From: Moraxella lacunata
GTDB taxonomy: Bacteria > Pseudomonadota > Gammaproteobacteria > Pseudomonadales > Moraxellaceae
Length of the DNA stretch: 42,012 nucleotides
Assembly: GCF_002027545.1 (NCBI RefSeq)
Contig: NZ_MXAN01000012.1
Coordinates: forward strand, 19,765-61,776
Direction of reading: 5' to 3'
The notes beneath the pieces are model-generated. The model made no database searches. It was given only the letters and a program-made list of their open reading frames with translations, and was not told where the DNA came from. Of this stretch, positions 1-8,815 are shown in pieces. Both the position numbers and the translations under genes were made by a program. Positions within the stretch are counted from its first letter, which is position 1. The number at the start of each line of letters is the position of its first letter.

Positions 1-30
1 ATTGCAAATACAAAAGGCAGGCATACCCTA
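1..30. repeat. MITE end, cut by the window edge
   Basis: Read on the minus strand, the 30 bases begin TAGGGTATGCCTGCC and continue through TTTTGTATTTGCAAT. This matches the left terminus of the element at 8816-9022 almost base for base. The rest of the element, if present, lies outside the window. Confidence 0.7.
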
Positions 31-260
31 AAGCGTGTTGAAATTTTGTATTCGCCATAAAAATGTCCATTGTAGACAGCAGAGGGTATATGCTTTTTAA
101 GTAGCACAGACCATAAGTTTTTATAGGTAAGTATTTGATATGAAAATAATCCGACCACTTGCTCTAAAAATGGGGCATCACAACCAAACCTATCCAAACC
201 ACCGAGTGAAATCCACCAAATGACAAGCAATAATAATGGCAGATGATGAGTCCTCATCAT
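1..260 (-). CDS. Partial hypothetical exported protein, runs off the left edge
   Basis: An open frame begins at ATG 260 (a second in-frame ATG is at 257) and reads without a stop to the window edge, giving 86 codons. The first 20 residues (MMRTHHLPLLLLVIWWISLG) look like a signal peptide or membrane anchor, followed by a segment containing FGCDAPFLEQ. I do not recognise the family. The last ten codons lie in a repeat end also found at 8816 and 24739, so the C-terminus seems to be supplied by a mobile repeat and the gene may be truncated. The ATG sits inside the hairpin at 238-265 and no good ribosome binding site is visible. It lies downstream of tbpB on the same strand. Whether it is translated is uncertain. 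Confidence 0.35.
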   Translation of the reverse strand, partial: MMRTHHLPLLLLVIWWISLGGLDRFGCDAPFLEQVVGLFSYQILTYKNLWSVLLKKHIPSAVYNGHFYGEYKISTRFRVCLPFVFA

Positions 261-265
261 CTGCC
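238..265 (-). terminator. Hairpin downstream of tbpB
   Basis: A perfect 12-bp stem (ggcagatgatga / tcatcatctgcc) closes a 4-base loop about 100 bp after the tbpB stop. There is no strong T-run after it on either strand, so a role as terminator or 3' processing hairpin is inferred. Confidence 0.45.
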
Positions 266-367
266 ACAGATACCGCCAATGATTGGCATGGCTTGAGCTT
301 ATCATCTTAATCATTCATATTTGATTAAGTATCCACCCCATCAGCCAAACCAAGCATTGTGCTTAAA

Positions 368-2539
368 TCATGGTTTGACTTCTTGTTGTTTTTTTGTGCC
401 AAAGACCACAGAGACTTTACCATCATCACCGTTGTTTTTGTGTACAAATGACCCGCCCATCTCGGTTGCATTTGGACCATAAAAGCCACCTGTAACCTCG
501 GCATCTTTGATGACAATGGATTTGCCTGTACTGCTAGAATCTATCTTGTAGCCCCCTGCGTTCGCTTCGGCGGTGCTAGCTTTACCTGTCCAGCCATTGC
601 CTGCGATTTGACCTGTGATGCTAAATACAGGATCTTTGCGGTCTTTGGTGATAAGTTTGCCATTAACTGATTTTTTCTCAAAGTCAATGTCAAAATCAGC
701 AACATCTTTGGCATCATTAAAGCCTTTTGATGAGTCCGCTCCTGTGATGTATCCTACCCAGTTCCCCAGATATTTGGCTTTGCCTGTGGTTGGTACGGCT
801 TTCTCGCCTGTGGTAGCGGTGCGTTCACCTTGCAAAAAGACACTGTTGCTTGTGCCGACACTGAGCTCACCAAATTTTAGGTATTCAAAGTTTTTGCCAT
901 AGGTTTTGACACTAACTTTATCATTCACCATCAAAGTCTCGCCCGCTTTGTTTGTGGCAGAATCTGGCTTGTCTTTGGTGAATTCATTTTTGGTGGCATC
1001 GGTAGATACCAAATCAATGACGGTAGAACCCAAGACCAACTTTTTGGCATTACCAAAGTTATCCAGTTGTTTTTTGGTAAATGGGGTGAATGTGGTTGCG
1101 TTATTTGTATTAAATGTCCCAAGTGCATAAGCATCTAAGATGGCTTCGGTTTTTTCTACTTTACCCTCTTGTTTAGCACCAAAGACACCAAAGAGTTTGT
1201 TGTCATCGGTTAAGAATTTACCTGCCAACTCCTCACCTTTTGGTCCATAAAAACCACCTTCTAGCTTGTTTGTAGCATCGCTGGTAAAGGGGTGTTTGGT
1301 TTTGCTTTCTTCTTTTTTATCATGTGCGATGGCACTGCCACGGAAGCGGTTGCCGTGGATACTGGCATTGATGTCATAGCGTTTGGTTTTGGTTACTGCT
1401 TGTTTATGGCTGTCTTGTAGGTTACTAAACAGCCCACCTGTTAGGCTCTTTTTACTAAAATCTACCGTAAATTCACTGCTATGACCATATTCACCGCTAT
1501 GACCATCAGGGGCAGAGCCTTCTTGGGTTAATAAGCGGTTGTATTCATCTTTTGAAGATGCCCCATACCACCAGCCTGCTTGATAGGTTTCTTTCACTTC
1601 GCTAAATCGGTTTCTTTTATTTTTGGCAACATCGGTCATAAAGTCCCAATGTCCTTTATATTTGACTGTATCTTGTGTGGGCAACTCTTTGGCGGTCGTT
1701 GTGCCATTATAAAACACACCACCCACAGGACCTGAATTCCAAAGTCTTGGTTCATCTGTTTTTCTGACGGTTAGATAATTGGCATCATTCACCAAGTAGT
1801 AACCATAATCAACATATTTTAAATCTCGTGTGGTTGCTTTGGTTGTTTTGTCATTTGAATGAAAAATTTTGTTTTCCAGTGATGTTATTACTTGCTGAAA
1901 ATCAGGGCTTTTACGCACATTTTCTTTGATTTGTTTGGCAAGCTCTGCATCGGAGATTTGTTTATTTTGTTCTTTAATTCTTTTTCCAATGGCATTTTTA
2001 TCCGCTTCATTCATTTTTGCCATATAGCCATCAAGCAATTTATTTTCTACATCTAACGAAAATGGCAATGGCGATTTTTCACCTTTTGCAACTTGTTTTT
2101 TACCGTCTAAGGTAATGATATCTTTTTCATCTAATGGCGTGTCTTGTTGGTCGTATAGATTAATTTTACTCAAAGCCATGCCAAAACCCATGGCAGGTTC
2201 TTGAATGGATGAAACTTGTTCTTTGTTATTGGGCGTTGTTGGCACATCTTGATATTTTGGTTCTGGTGTGTTGGCACTGCCTGTACCAGAGTTTGCATTA
2301 CCTGAATTACCTGCACTGCCTGTACCAGAGTTTGCACCGCCAGTACCGCCTGTATTGCCTGCATTATCAGTACTGCCAGTACCGCCTGTATTTCCTGTAC
2401 CGCCAGCATTACCTGCATTGCCTGCATTTGGAATGGGCGTAGGGGCAGGTGGATTTGAACCACCACTGCTACCACCACAAGCGGTTAATAAGACGGCAGA
2501 GATTGCCACACACAGTGTGGTTAAAGGAATGTGTTTCAT
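368..2539 (-). CDS. tbpB: Transferrin-binding protein B, surface lipoprotein
   Basis: TbpB is a bilobed lipoprotein on the outer face of the outer membrane that captures iron-loaded host transferrin and passes it to TbpA. The 723-residue product starts with a lipoprotein signal peptide with lipobox LTAC (Cys21). A low-complexity Gly/Asn/Thr linker (about 38-92) follows, presumably the flexible anchor. Two lobes come next, each closed by the TbpB-type barrel signature: GGFYGPKGEELAGKF near residue 440 and GGFYGPNATEMGGSF near 690. From memory it closely resembles M. catarrhalis TbpB along its length. The slam gene for its export lies directly upstream on the same strand, and tbpA lies upstream of that. 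A Fur-box-like site lies at 2705-2719. The repetitive linker is the obviously variable part. Confidence 0.93.
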   Translation of the reverse strand: MKHIPLTTLCVAISAVLLTACGGSSGGSNPPAPTPIPNAGNAGNAGGTGNTGGTGSTDNAGNTGGTGGANSGTGSAGNSGNANSGTGSANTPEPKYQDVPTTPNNKEQVSSIQEPAMGFGMALSKINLYDQQDTPLDEKDIITLDGKKQVAKGEKSPLPFSLDVENKLLDGYMAKMNEADKNAIGKRIKEQNKQISDAELAKQIKENVRKSPDFQQVITSLENKIFHSNDKTTKATTRDLKYVDYGYYLVNDANYLTVRKTDEPRLWNSGPVGGVFYNGTTTAKELPTQDTVKYKGHWDFMTDVAKNKRNRFSEVKETYQAGWWYGASSKDEYNRLLTQEGSAPDGHSGEYGHSSEFTVDFSKKSLTGGLFSNLQDSHKQAVTKTKRYDINASIHGNRFRGSAIAHDKKEESKTKHPFTSDATNKLEGGFYGPKGEELAGKFLTDDNKLFGVFGAKQEGKVEKTEAILDAYALGTFNTNNATTFTPFTKKQLDNFGNAKKLVLGSTVIDLVSTDATKNEFTKDKPDSATNKAGETLMVNDKVSVKTYGKNFEYLKFGELSVGTSNSVFLQGERTATTGEKAVPTTGKAKYLGNWVGYITGADSSKGFNDAKDVADFDIDFEKKSVNGKLITKDRKDPVFSITGQIAGNGWTGKASTAEANAGGYKIDSSSTGKSIVIKDAEVTGGFYGPNATEMGGSFVHKNNGDDGKVSVVFGTKKQQEVKP
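2268..2430 (-). repeat. In-frame repeats encoding the TbpB Gly-rich linker
   Basis: This stretch of tbpB is built from degenerate short repeats encoding NAGNTGGTG and NSGTGSA motifs; the segment around gcactgcctgtaccagag (plus strand) occurs more than once. The units keep the reading frame, so copy-number change would alter tether length and not stop expression. Confidence 0.7.
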
Positions 2540-2704
2540 AAAATAATCCTCTGATGGGTTGATGGTATTATCTAAACAAGTCTGTTAATGCCTATTTTGG
2601 CATGCTGACAATGTGCATTTGGCGTATTTGTTTGGGCATTTATGATAAATGCGTTTGTGATGGACAAAATACGGTAAATTTACATTGATAAATAATAACA
2701 TAAA

Positions 2705-2719
2705 CAATAACAATTATCT
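2705..2719 (-). promoter_or_regulatory. Possible Fur box upstream of tbpB
   Basis: On the minus strand the 15-mer agATAATtgTTATTg matches the 7-1-7 Fur consensus tgATAATnATTATCa imperfectly. It lies about 170 bp upstream of the tbpB start in AT-rich DNA. It is a weaker match than the boxes at 4478 and 11961. Confidence 0.4.
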
Positions 2720-2730
2720 ATTATATTTTT

Positions 2731-2752
2731 GATTTTTTCTTGATTTTTTCTT
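2731..2752. repeat. 11-bp exact tandem duplication in the tbpB leader
   Basis: The unit gattttttctt occurs twice head to tail between slam and tbpB. It is one of several short two-copy duplications in intergenic DNA of this window. Confidence 0.7.
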
Positions 2753-2813
2753 GATATTGTCTATGATGGTACATTTTTTTTTACAAAAACAAAAGCAGGG
2801 CGTGCTTATCCCA

Positions 2814-4325
2814 TCAAAAAATGCGACTAAACTCAACAAACATTTGATTTTTATGGTAATTTGCCTTAATGTCATTGCTTTTATTGATGTTTGTGCTGAT
2901 GGTCAGTCGTGGCGTGATGCCCCATTTGTGAATGTCTCTGTGCCAAAATGATAAAGACGCTTGCATCTGTTTATCATGGCGAATTTGTCCACCGCTGGTT
3001 AAGTTTGCCCCTTGGTAATGGCGTTTGTTGATGCTGATTTGGGCACGGCTTGAAAGACCGCCCGCCCATTCTTGCCCCCACGCTGTGCGTATGCCACGGC
3101 GCTCATAGCTGTCAGATGGGTCTTGTGGCACTTTTTCATCATAAAAGTCTGCCCCCAAAAGATAATAGCGTGTGGCATTTGGGTAATAAATCAATGATGT
3201 GCTGTATAAAGTGTTGTTACTGTCAGCCCTAGGCGTCCGATGGTTGGTTAGGCGTGATATGTCTATGGCGTTTAGGCTTTGAAATTTTGGGTTGATTCTA
3301 TAATCAGCTGACATGCGTATGCCTATGGTGTCGGTATAACGCTCATGCCCATAAAATCTTTTTTCACCATAGACCTCAATGCCAAGGTCTTTTTTGGCAT
3401 CAGCAAAGCCCAAATTTGCCCCCAGTCTGCCCCAATGGTCGTTGTATTTTTTGTGATTTTGATGATGTTTGCCATGGATTTGGGCGTTCGCTCCCACATA
3501 TGCCCCTTTGGGCAAAGACCACTTTTTATCCGCCCCTAATTGATAGCTTAGGGTGATGGCATCAATGGGTTTGTCAAAAGTCCATTGACCTTGCGTGGTG
3601 TTTTTGGGCACCTGATTGATGTTGTCTTCTTTGGCCAGATTCATGCCTGCTTGCCATGTCCATGAATCTCGTTGTTTTAACGCTTGTCTGTACTGCCCAA
3701 CAACCTGCCGCACATCATCTGGTAAGTTGTCAGCATGTAATTTATTAAATTGGTCAAGGGCAGCTTCGTTTTGTTTGTCCATAAATAATGCCCTTGCCAG
3801 ATGAAAACGTACCACATTATATTCAGGCATGATGGCGATGATGCGACGCAGCTCATCAATGGCTGCTTTGGCGTTGCCTTTGTCCAAGGCAACCAGTGCA
3901 TTGGCATATCCAAGTAAAATGCCATTTTGATGGTCTTTGGGCAGTTTTTGATAAATGGGCAATAATGCGTGAACGCCTGCCATATGATTGGTCATGACAG
4001 CAGAATTTAGGGCGTGATTAAGCAAATCGGGATTATCAAGCAGTAACGCTTCATCGGCGATGAGCGTATCCTCGGTAGGATTTGGCGTTTGTGCCAGTGT
4101 TGGTTCTGTTGTTGGTGTTAATGTAGCATGGGGCAATAGTTCAGGCTGAGCATGGTTAATGATGGGTTCAAGGGCGGTGATTTCTTGATTGATTGGCTCT
4201 TGATTGTCGGTGCGACCATCATCGGCATGGCTGATATGAGCGATTAGAAAAGTCAAGCCAGCCATAAAAATTTTTATGGGTGTTTTGCTGGGGGTGAATG
4301 TGGTATAAACAGGCGTGATTGTCAT
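2814..4325 (-). CDS. slam: Slam, surface lipoprotein assembly modulator of the tbp locus (orf3)
   Basis: Slam proteins sit in the outer membrane and move lipoproteins such as TbpB to the cell surface. The 503-residue product has an N-terminal signal sequence. A TPR-like helical region follows (about residues 110-210, with HALLPIYQKLPKDHQNGILLGYANALVALDKGNAKAAIDEL-type helices). The C-terminal half is a 14-stranded-barrel-type DUF560 domain ending in the outer-membrane signature FVEFSRIF with a terminal Phe. I chose the ATG at 4325 over one at 4352 because GGAG lies 6 bases upstream of it. The gene lies between tbpA and tbpB, matching the orf3 described in the M. catarrhalis tbp cluster. A second Slam is encoded at 18027. 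A strong Fur-box-like palindrome is 69 bp upstream. Confidence 0.88.
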   Translation of the reverse strand: MTITPVYTTFTPSKTPIKIFMAGLTFLIAHISHADDGRTDNQEPINQEITALEPIINHAQPELLPHATLTPTTEPTLAQTPNPTEDTLIADEALLLDNPDLLNHALNSAVMTNHMAGVHALLPIYQKLPKDHQNGILLGYANALVALDKGNAKAAIDELRRIIAIMPEYNVVRFHLARALFMDKQNEAALDQFNKLHADNLPDDVRQVVGQYRQALKQRDSWTWQAGMNLAKEDNINQVPKNTTQGQWTFDKPIDAITLSYQLGADKKWSLPKGAYVGANAQIHGKHHQNHKKYNDHWGRLGANLGFADAKKDLGIEVYGEKRFYGHERYTDTIGIRMSADYRINPKFQSLNAIDISRLTNHRTPRADSNNTLYSTSLIYYPNATRYYLLGADFYDEKVPQDPSDSYERRGIRTAWGQEWAGGLSSRAQISINKRHYQGANLTSGGQIRHDKQMQASLSFWHRDIHKWGITPRLTISTNINKSNDIKANYHKNQMFVEFSRIF

Positions 4326-4393
4326 GACAGCTCCTATCAAAAAAGCGAGCATATTTTACCATTTTTTATGGTATTTAAAAATAAAAATGTGAA

Positions 4394-4408
4394 TAATAAT
4401 GATTATTT
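4394..4408. promoter_or_regulatory. Fur-box-like palindrome upstream of slam
   Basis: The sequence taATAATgATTATtt has the full ATAAT-n-ATTAT core of the 7-1-7 Fur site. It sits 69-83 bp upstream of the slam start, where a promoter would be expected. Fur repression when iron is plentiful is inferred. Confidence 0.6.
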
Positions 4409-4477
4409 TGTCAAAAACTAGTATCTGATGAAAAAGTTGTTCATGGTTTTGTCCATCATTAGCCACAAGTTTACAAT

Positions 4478-4492
4478 TGATAATAATTATTG
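4478..4492. promoter_or_regulatory. Strong Fur-box-like palindrome between slam and the PepSY gene
   Basis: The 15-mer tgATAATaATTATtg has both half-sites intact and differs from the 7-1-7 consensus only at its right edge. It could serve slam, the divergent PepSY gene, or both together with the site at 4394. Confidence 0.65.
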
Positions 4493-4796
4493 ACAATTAT
4501 TTTACAAATCATCTATGAAATACCACAGACATCTGGATAAATATCCGTAAAATACGAAACCTGTTTGCACACTATGATTATGACACTCAAATCAAACAAG
4601 CATTGAGATTAACAAAGTCATCATCATAGAACAAACAGAGCGTTGTGCCTATTTGCCATCGGACAAAAGGCATTTAACCCATTTGTGATTGATGGTTATC
4701 ACGACACAGTTATTTATAACGGTTTTTTATAACTATTTATAACGATTGTTTATAACGATAAACATGAATTACAATGATAATAATCAGGAAACTACT

Positions 4797-5114
4797 ATGA
4801 AAAATTTAACCAATAAACTATTGGCTGGCGTGTTAAGTGCTGCTGTTTTGTTGCCTGCCATTGGCTTCTCTACCACCGCAGTTGCTAACGACCGTATTAA
4901 AGCACAAGCTTATGGCGACAGCAATTTTAACCAAAATCGTCAAAAAGCCATGCAAATGTTGTCTTCTCGTGGCTATCAAGTTGCCAAGATTGAAGTTGAT
5001 GATTATTTGGGCAAGCCTGTCTTTGAAGTAGAAGCCTATAAAAACGGTGCTGAGTATGACATCGTTCTTGAATACCCATCACTTAACATCCTAAAAGAGC
5101 AGCGTGATTACTAA
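4797..5114 (+). CDS. Small exported PepSY-domain protein
   Basis: The 105-residue product has a typical signal peptide (MKNLTNKLLAGVLSAAVLLP, cleavage near TAVA-ND), giving a mature periplasmic protein of about 75 residues. The mature part fits one PepSY-like unit: a helix (NRQKAMQMLSSRGYQVAKIEVDD) followed by beta strands (KPVFEVEAYKNGAEYDIVLEYP). PepSY domains often inhibit peptidases or accompany metal-handling proteins; the partner here is unknown. I chose ATG 4797 over 4746 because AGGA lies just upstream of it and the signal peptide follows directly. The gene faces opposite to tbpA, slam and tbpB and sits between them. With Fur-like sites upstream, iron regulation is plausible. No catalytic motif is visible. 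Confidence 0.75.
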   Translation: MKNLTNKLLAGVLSAAVLLPAIGFSTTAVANDRIKAQAYGDSNFNQNRQKAMQMLSSRGYQVAKIEVDDYLGKPVFEVEAYKNGAEYDIVLEYPSLNILKEQRDY

Positions 5115-5171
5115 TAAATTAATTACTAATCATGAGTGATGACCGCTAAGAGCATCACTTAGCGATGATAG

Positions 5172-5204
5172 AATAAAGCCCTCATGGTAAATGGGGGCTT
5201 TATT
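5172..5204. terminator. Bidirectional terminator between the PepSY gene and tbpA
   Basis: The arms aataaagccc and gggctttatt form a 10-bp stem between two convergent genes, with T-rich and A-rich flanks suited to both directions. Confidence 0.75.
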
Positions 5205-5266
5205 CATTGGTTGATTGGGGTTTGGCATGCCAAAATCACATCCAAACCACTGATTAAAAGTGCAGG

Positions 5267-8200
5267 TTAAAACTTCATTTCAAGTGCCAATTGGTAATTG
5301 CGTCCAGGAGCGGCATAGCGACCATAATGCTTATCTTGGCTCAGTCCTGTATGCTGATTGACCGCCCCTTCTGATGTTTGGCGTAGAGCTTCCCAAGTGG
5401 TGTAATAGGTATCAAATACATTATACACGCCAGCACGCAAGGTAAAGTTATCTTTTATGTTCACATAACCTGACAAATCAAGTGTTCGCCACGGCGTGGA
5501 TTTTGCTTTGGTGGCTTGTTTTGTTTGAATGTTGCCATTACCTAAGTTCTTATCTGCCACAATCTCGCTTGGATTTTTGGCATCAGAATGGGTAAACATG
5601 GCGTTTGCTCCCCATTTTTGGCTTGGGGCATCATAGCCGATCCCCACCACATAACGAGATGGCTGAATGGCATCAAACAGCATGTTTGTTCCTGCCAAAG
5701 TTGGGTTTAAGGTTTTTCCTTTAACATCAACTTTGTTATAAGCCAGTGTTGAGTATAGTCCATAGGGAATGCGACTATTGACAGCGTTTAGGTCAAGTCT
5801 GCCAAGAATGTTAATGCCTGTCAAATCAGCATCTTGTCCATTATGAAAGCCCAAATCACCTTTACCACGCTGTTTGCCTGCATCAGCACCTTGGGTTAGG
5901 GTTCTAATCTCTTCACTTTTACCAACAATCAAATCAGTATAGCGATTTTTAAAATAACTAATCTCAAGGCTGCCTAAGTGGTTATATAAAGTCGCTCCGA
6001 TTTCTTGGTTAAAGGATTTTTCAGGTTTTAGCTTGGTTTGATGGACAGTCTGCTGACAAATGTACCAAAGACCCTTACAGCCATGTTGCGTGCCTTTACC
6101 GATGGTTACGCCAAAGCGTTCGCCATACATTTCAGAAAAGCTTGGCATGCGAAAGCCTTGCGAGCTTCTATAAGCGATGTCCAGCCAGTTGGTGGGCTTA
6201 ACCACCACGCCAAAATTCCAAGACAGCTGGTTGCTGGCACTGTTGTCCACCAAAGGCACATCAGATTTGTGTTTGATTCTGTCATAGCGAGCACCCAACC
6301 CCAAATCAACATATTTATTAATGGTCATGTTGTCTTTTAAAGCGATGAAATAATTATTACCACTGATGTGGCGAGTGGTTGAGCAATCAGCATAGCTGTT
6401 GGTCTCGCTATATTTGCATTTATCATCTTTGACCACAGTCGCTTGATTTGGCTGATAGATATTATCCGTGCCTTTATTGGCATTTTGTCGGCTGTTGTTA
6501 TTGCTCCAATCCGCCCATTCTTTGCGTAGCTTTGCATAAGCATCAAAGCCCAGTCTGTCTATATCGTTGTATTTTTCTTCCCCCAAACTTTGTTTGATTT
6601 TCTCAAAGGGTTTTAGGGTACTGTTGGGGTTTTGTTTATCATATTGGTCAATGACGGCTTGATAATCAATCTTATTGGCATTGGTTTGGTTGTATTGCTC
6701 TATGCCTTGCTTGATGGCAAAGTTTTGATAAGTGCTGTTGTTGGTGTTACAAGCATGGTTATGGGTACTGCCATAACCATGAGCATCAAGGCAAATGGGT
6801 CTGTTGTCTGAACCTAAAATCGGCTTAAATCTATCTGGCAAAGGGTTACTTGGTGGGGTGTAATCAAGTTTTTGATAAGATTGATGGGTTGCCAAACGAT
6901 AATCTTCACGGCTAAGGCTTGAATTGAATTTATCATAGCCAACTTGCAGATTGATGTGATGATGCGTACTGCCCAACGCCATTTTTTTGTTAAAGATGGC
7001 TTTGATTAAATTGTGCTGTTCTTTGTAGGCATTGTTGTCCACCTCTTTTACCGAAAAAGGTTTATTGACATCAGGCGTACAATTTTTGTCAATGTGCGGA
7101 TAGGTTGAACAGTGCGTGTTGGTCAGCTGGCTACGTAGCGTAATGTCTTGCTTGTCATAAGACACACGCACATCATCAAACCATTGATTTTCACCTTTGC
7201 TGTCATAAACATATTCAAGCCCTAGGCGGTCTTTTTGGTGTTTTTCGTCATAAAATACGCCATGAGCATAGTTGATGCCATAACCTGAATTTGGCCCAAT
7301 GGCATCACGAATGCGTTCACCAAAGTTATTGCCTTGATAATAGCCATTGGCTTGGGCATGGTTGCTGAGCCTTGATTTTTCAATGTCATGAACCGTCAGA
7401 TAAGCAGGCACGGTTTTATCTTGCATGGCATAGTTTTGTTTGGTGATTTCATACACACCACCGACATAGTGCTTATCGTTTAGCTGATAACCTGGGCGAA
7501 GTAGCAAGGATTTGCTGTCTTGGGTGAGTGGGTTTGGGATAAGGCGGTTAGGGCCTGTATAATCTTTGACATTTACCTTATCACGCACATTGGTTGGCTT
7601 GGCTTGGAGTTTGGTTTGACCGCCAGCGGCACACGCTTCATAATCACCATTGGCACATTCATTTGCCATTAAAAATGTGCGGTTATTTGGGTCAGTGGTT
7701 GCCACCGCTCTATCAAAACTTTGGCTGCCCTGATAGGCATCATCATGTGCCTTGTATTCTTGACCACGGCGGTCGGTGTAGATGACAAGACCGCTAAAAG
7801 AACCTGCCTTGCCTGCTGCTGCCACAGAATTAACCCATGCGTTATTTTTACTGGCATAGGCGGTTTTGGTCTGCACGCCCCAATCTTTACCATCTTTGAT
7901 GATGTCATCGGCAGTTTTGGTAACAAATGCCACAGAGCCAGATAATGCCCCAGAGCCATGTTCACTTGAATTTGCACCTTTACTAATCTCAATGGAGCGG
8001 ACATTTTCGTATTCTATTTCGTTGATTGCCCCACCTGCGGCATAATTTTTGCCTGCCACAGGGCCTTGTAGGGCATAGTGCTGGGCTTGATTGATGCCAT
8101 CAACCAATACCGCCACACGATTTTTATCCATACCACGAATAGAATAGCCCGAGCTTGCCCCACGACCTTGCTCAACCACAGCAATGCCAGGGTCATAGCG

Positions 8201-8488
8201 TGTTAAGTCTCGAATGTTTAGCACTTGTTCTTTATTGATGGTCTCGGCAGTTTTGACCACCTTGCCAAGCCCTGTAACTTCGTTGGCTTTACGAGCGTTT
8301 TTCTTCGCTGTTACAACAGTTTCATCCAAGACAACAACAAGGTTTGTCTTATCTGTTGCCTCCGCCTTATCGGCCGTTGTGTTTGCCAGTGCCACCTGCG
8401 TGATGTTAAGCAGACCCAAAGACAAGGCACTAAGTTTTAATACTTGTTTGGACTTTTTGGATTTGTTGTTTTGTTTTGATTGATTCAT
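5267..8488 (-). CDS. tbpA: TonB-dependent transferrin receptor TbpA
   Basis: TbpA is the outer-membrane channel that binds host transferrin, extracts iron and imports it with TonB energy. The 1073-residue product starts with a signal peptide ending near VALA. A TonB-box-like DETVVTA and a plug domain follow (NIRDLTRYDPGIAVVEQGRGASSGYSIRG, about 80-200). The large barrel carries long extracellular loops with Cys pairs and ends in Phe (LALEMKF). From memory it is nearly identical to M. catarrhalis TbpA. I chose ATG 8488 over 8545 because AGGTGG precedes it and the signal peptide begins there. No clear Fur box was found in its leader, unlike its neighbours. The leader carries a long inverted repeat (8615-8686). 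Confidence 0.95.
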   Translation of the reverse strand: MNQSKQNNKSKKSKQVLKLSALSLGLLNITQVALANTTADKAEATDKTNLVVVLDETVVTAKKNARKANEVTGLGKVVKTAETINKEQVLNIRDLTRYDPGIAVVEQGRGASSGYSIRGMDKNRVAVLVDGINQAQHYALQGPVAGKNYAAGGAINEIEYENVRSIEISKGANSSEHGSGALSGSVAFVTKTADDIIKDGKDWGVQTKTAYASKNNAWVNSVAAAGKAGSFSGLVIYTDRRGQEYKAHDDAYQGSQSFDRAVATTDPNNRTFLMANECANGDYEACAAGGQTKLQAKPTNVRDKVNVKDYTGPNRLIPNPLTQDSKSLLLRPGYQLNDKHYVGGVYEITKQNYAMQDKTVPAYLTVHDIEKSRLSNHAQANGYYQGNNFGERIRDAIGPNSGYGINYAHGVFYDEKHQKDRLGLEYVYDSKGENQWFDDVRVSYDKQDITLRSQLTNTHCSTYPHIDKNCTPDVNKPFSVKEVDNNAYKEQHNLIKAIFNKKMALGSTHHHINLQVGYDKFNSSLSREDYRLATHQSYQKLDYTPPSNPLPDRFKPILGSDNRPICLDAHGYGSTHNHACNTNNSTYQNFAIKQGIEQYNQTNANKIDYQAVIDQYDKQNPNSTLKPFEKIKQSLGEEKYNDIDRLGFDAYAKLRKEWADWSNNNSRQNANKGTDNIYQPNQATVVKDDKCKYSETNSYADCSTTRHISGNNYFIALKDNMTINKYVDLGLGARYDRIKHKSDVPLVDNSASNQLSWNFGVVVKPTNWLDIAYRSSQGFRMPSFSEMYGERFGVTIGKGTQHGCKGLWYICQQTVHQTKLKPEKSFNQEIGATLYNHLGSLEISYFKNRYTDLIVGKSEEIRTLTQGADAGKQRGKGDLGFHNGQDADLTGINILGRLDLNAVNSRIPYGLYSTLAYNKVDVKGKTLNPTLAGTNMLFDAIQPSRYVVGIGYDAPSQKWGANAMFTHSDAKNPSEIVADKNLGNGNIQTKQATKAKSTPWRTLDLSGYVNIKDNFTLRAGVYNVFDTYYTTWEALRQTSEGAVNQHTGLSQDKHYGRYAAPGRNYQLALEMKF

Positions 8489-8614
8489 CAATGACCACCT
8501 GTTGGCTTTTGCACTTTGACACACCGATACACCCCAATCAATCACAAGGCAGGCATCAAATTGAAGATGCCAAAAATGTGTATGAAGTGTATCGTCTTTG
8601 AAAACTTATTTTTT

Positions 8615-8686
8615 ACCAAAATAACCATTTGCTTGATAAAAACCACCCAACCAGAGTGATTAATTTTTGATTTTGGTTATTTTGGT
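8615..8686. promoter_or_regulatory. Inverted repeat in the tbpA 5' leader
   Basis: ACCAAAATAACC at 8615-8626 is the exact reverse complement of GGTTATTTTGGT at 8675-8686, with 48 bases between. It lies 127-198 bp upstream of the tbpA start, within the expected leader or promoter. A regulatory role is inferred from position only. Confidence 0.4.
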
Positions 8687-8815
8687 TTAAAGTTTGTAAA
8701 AATAAGTAAAATTATAATACAAAGCATCATACAAATGCAAGTGATAAACAAGGAATAATACAAACCATTAACATCAACTCTATATGAGATAATACAAATG
8801 TTTTTATTAACAAAA

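Larger units (their letters stand above)
4326..4796. other. Divergent slam / PepSY intergenic region, 471 bp
   Basis: No gene is visible here. The region is AT-rich and contains two Fur-box-like palindromes (4394-4408 and 4478-4492). Close to the PepSY gene, 4708-4760 holds four irregularly spaced copies of TTATAAC. The divergent promoters of slam and the PepSY gene are expected here. Confidence 0.6.

Noticed and set aside
2209..2546. Plus-strand ORFs with Leu/Pro/Ala-rich repeats
   Set aside because: They are antisense shadows of the repetitive tbpB linker; their composition is dictated by the Gly/Asn/Thr repeats.
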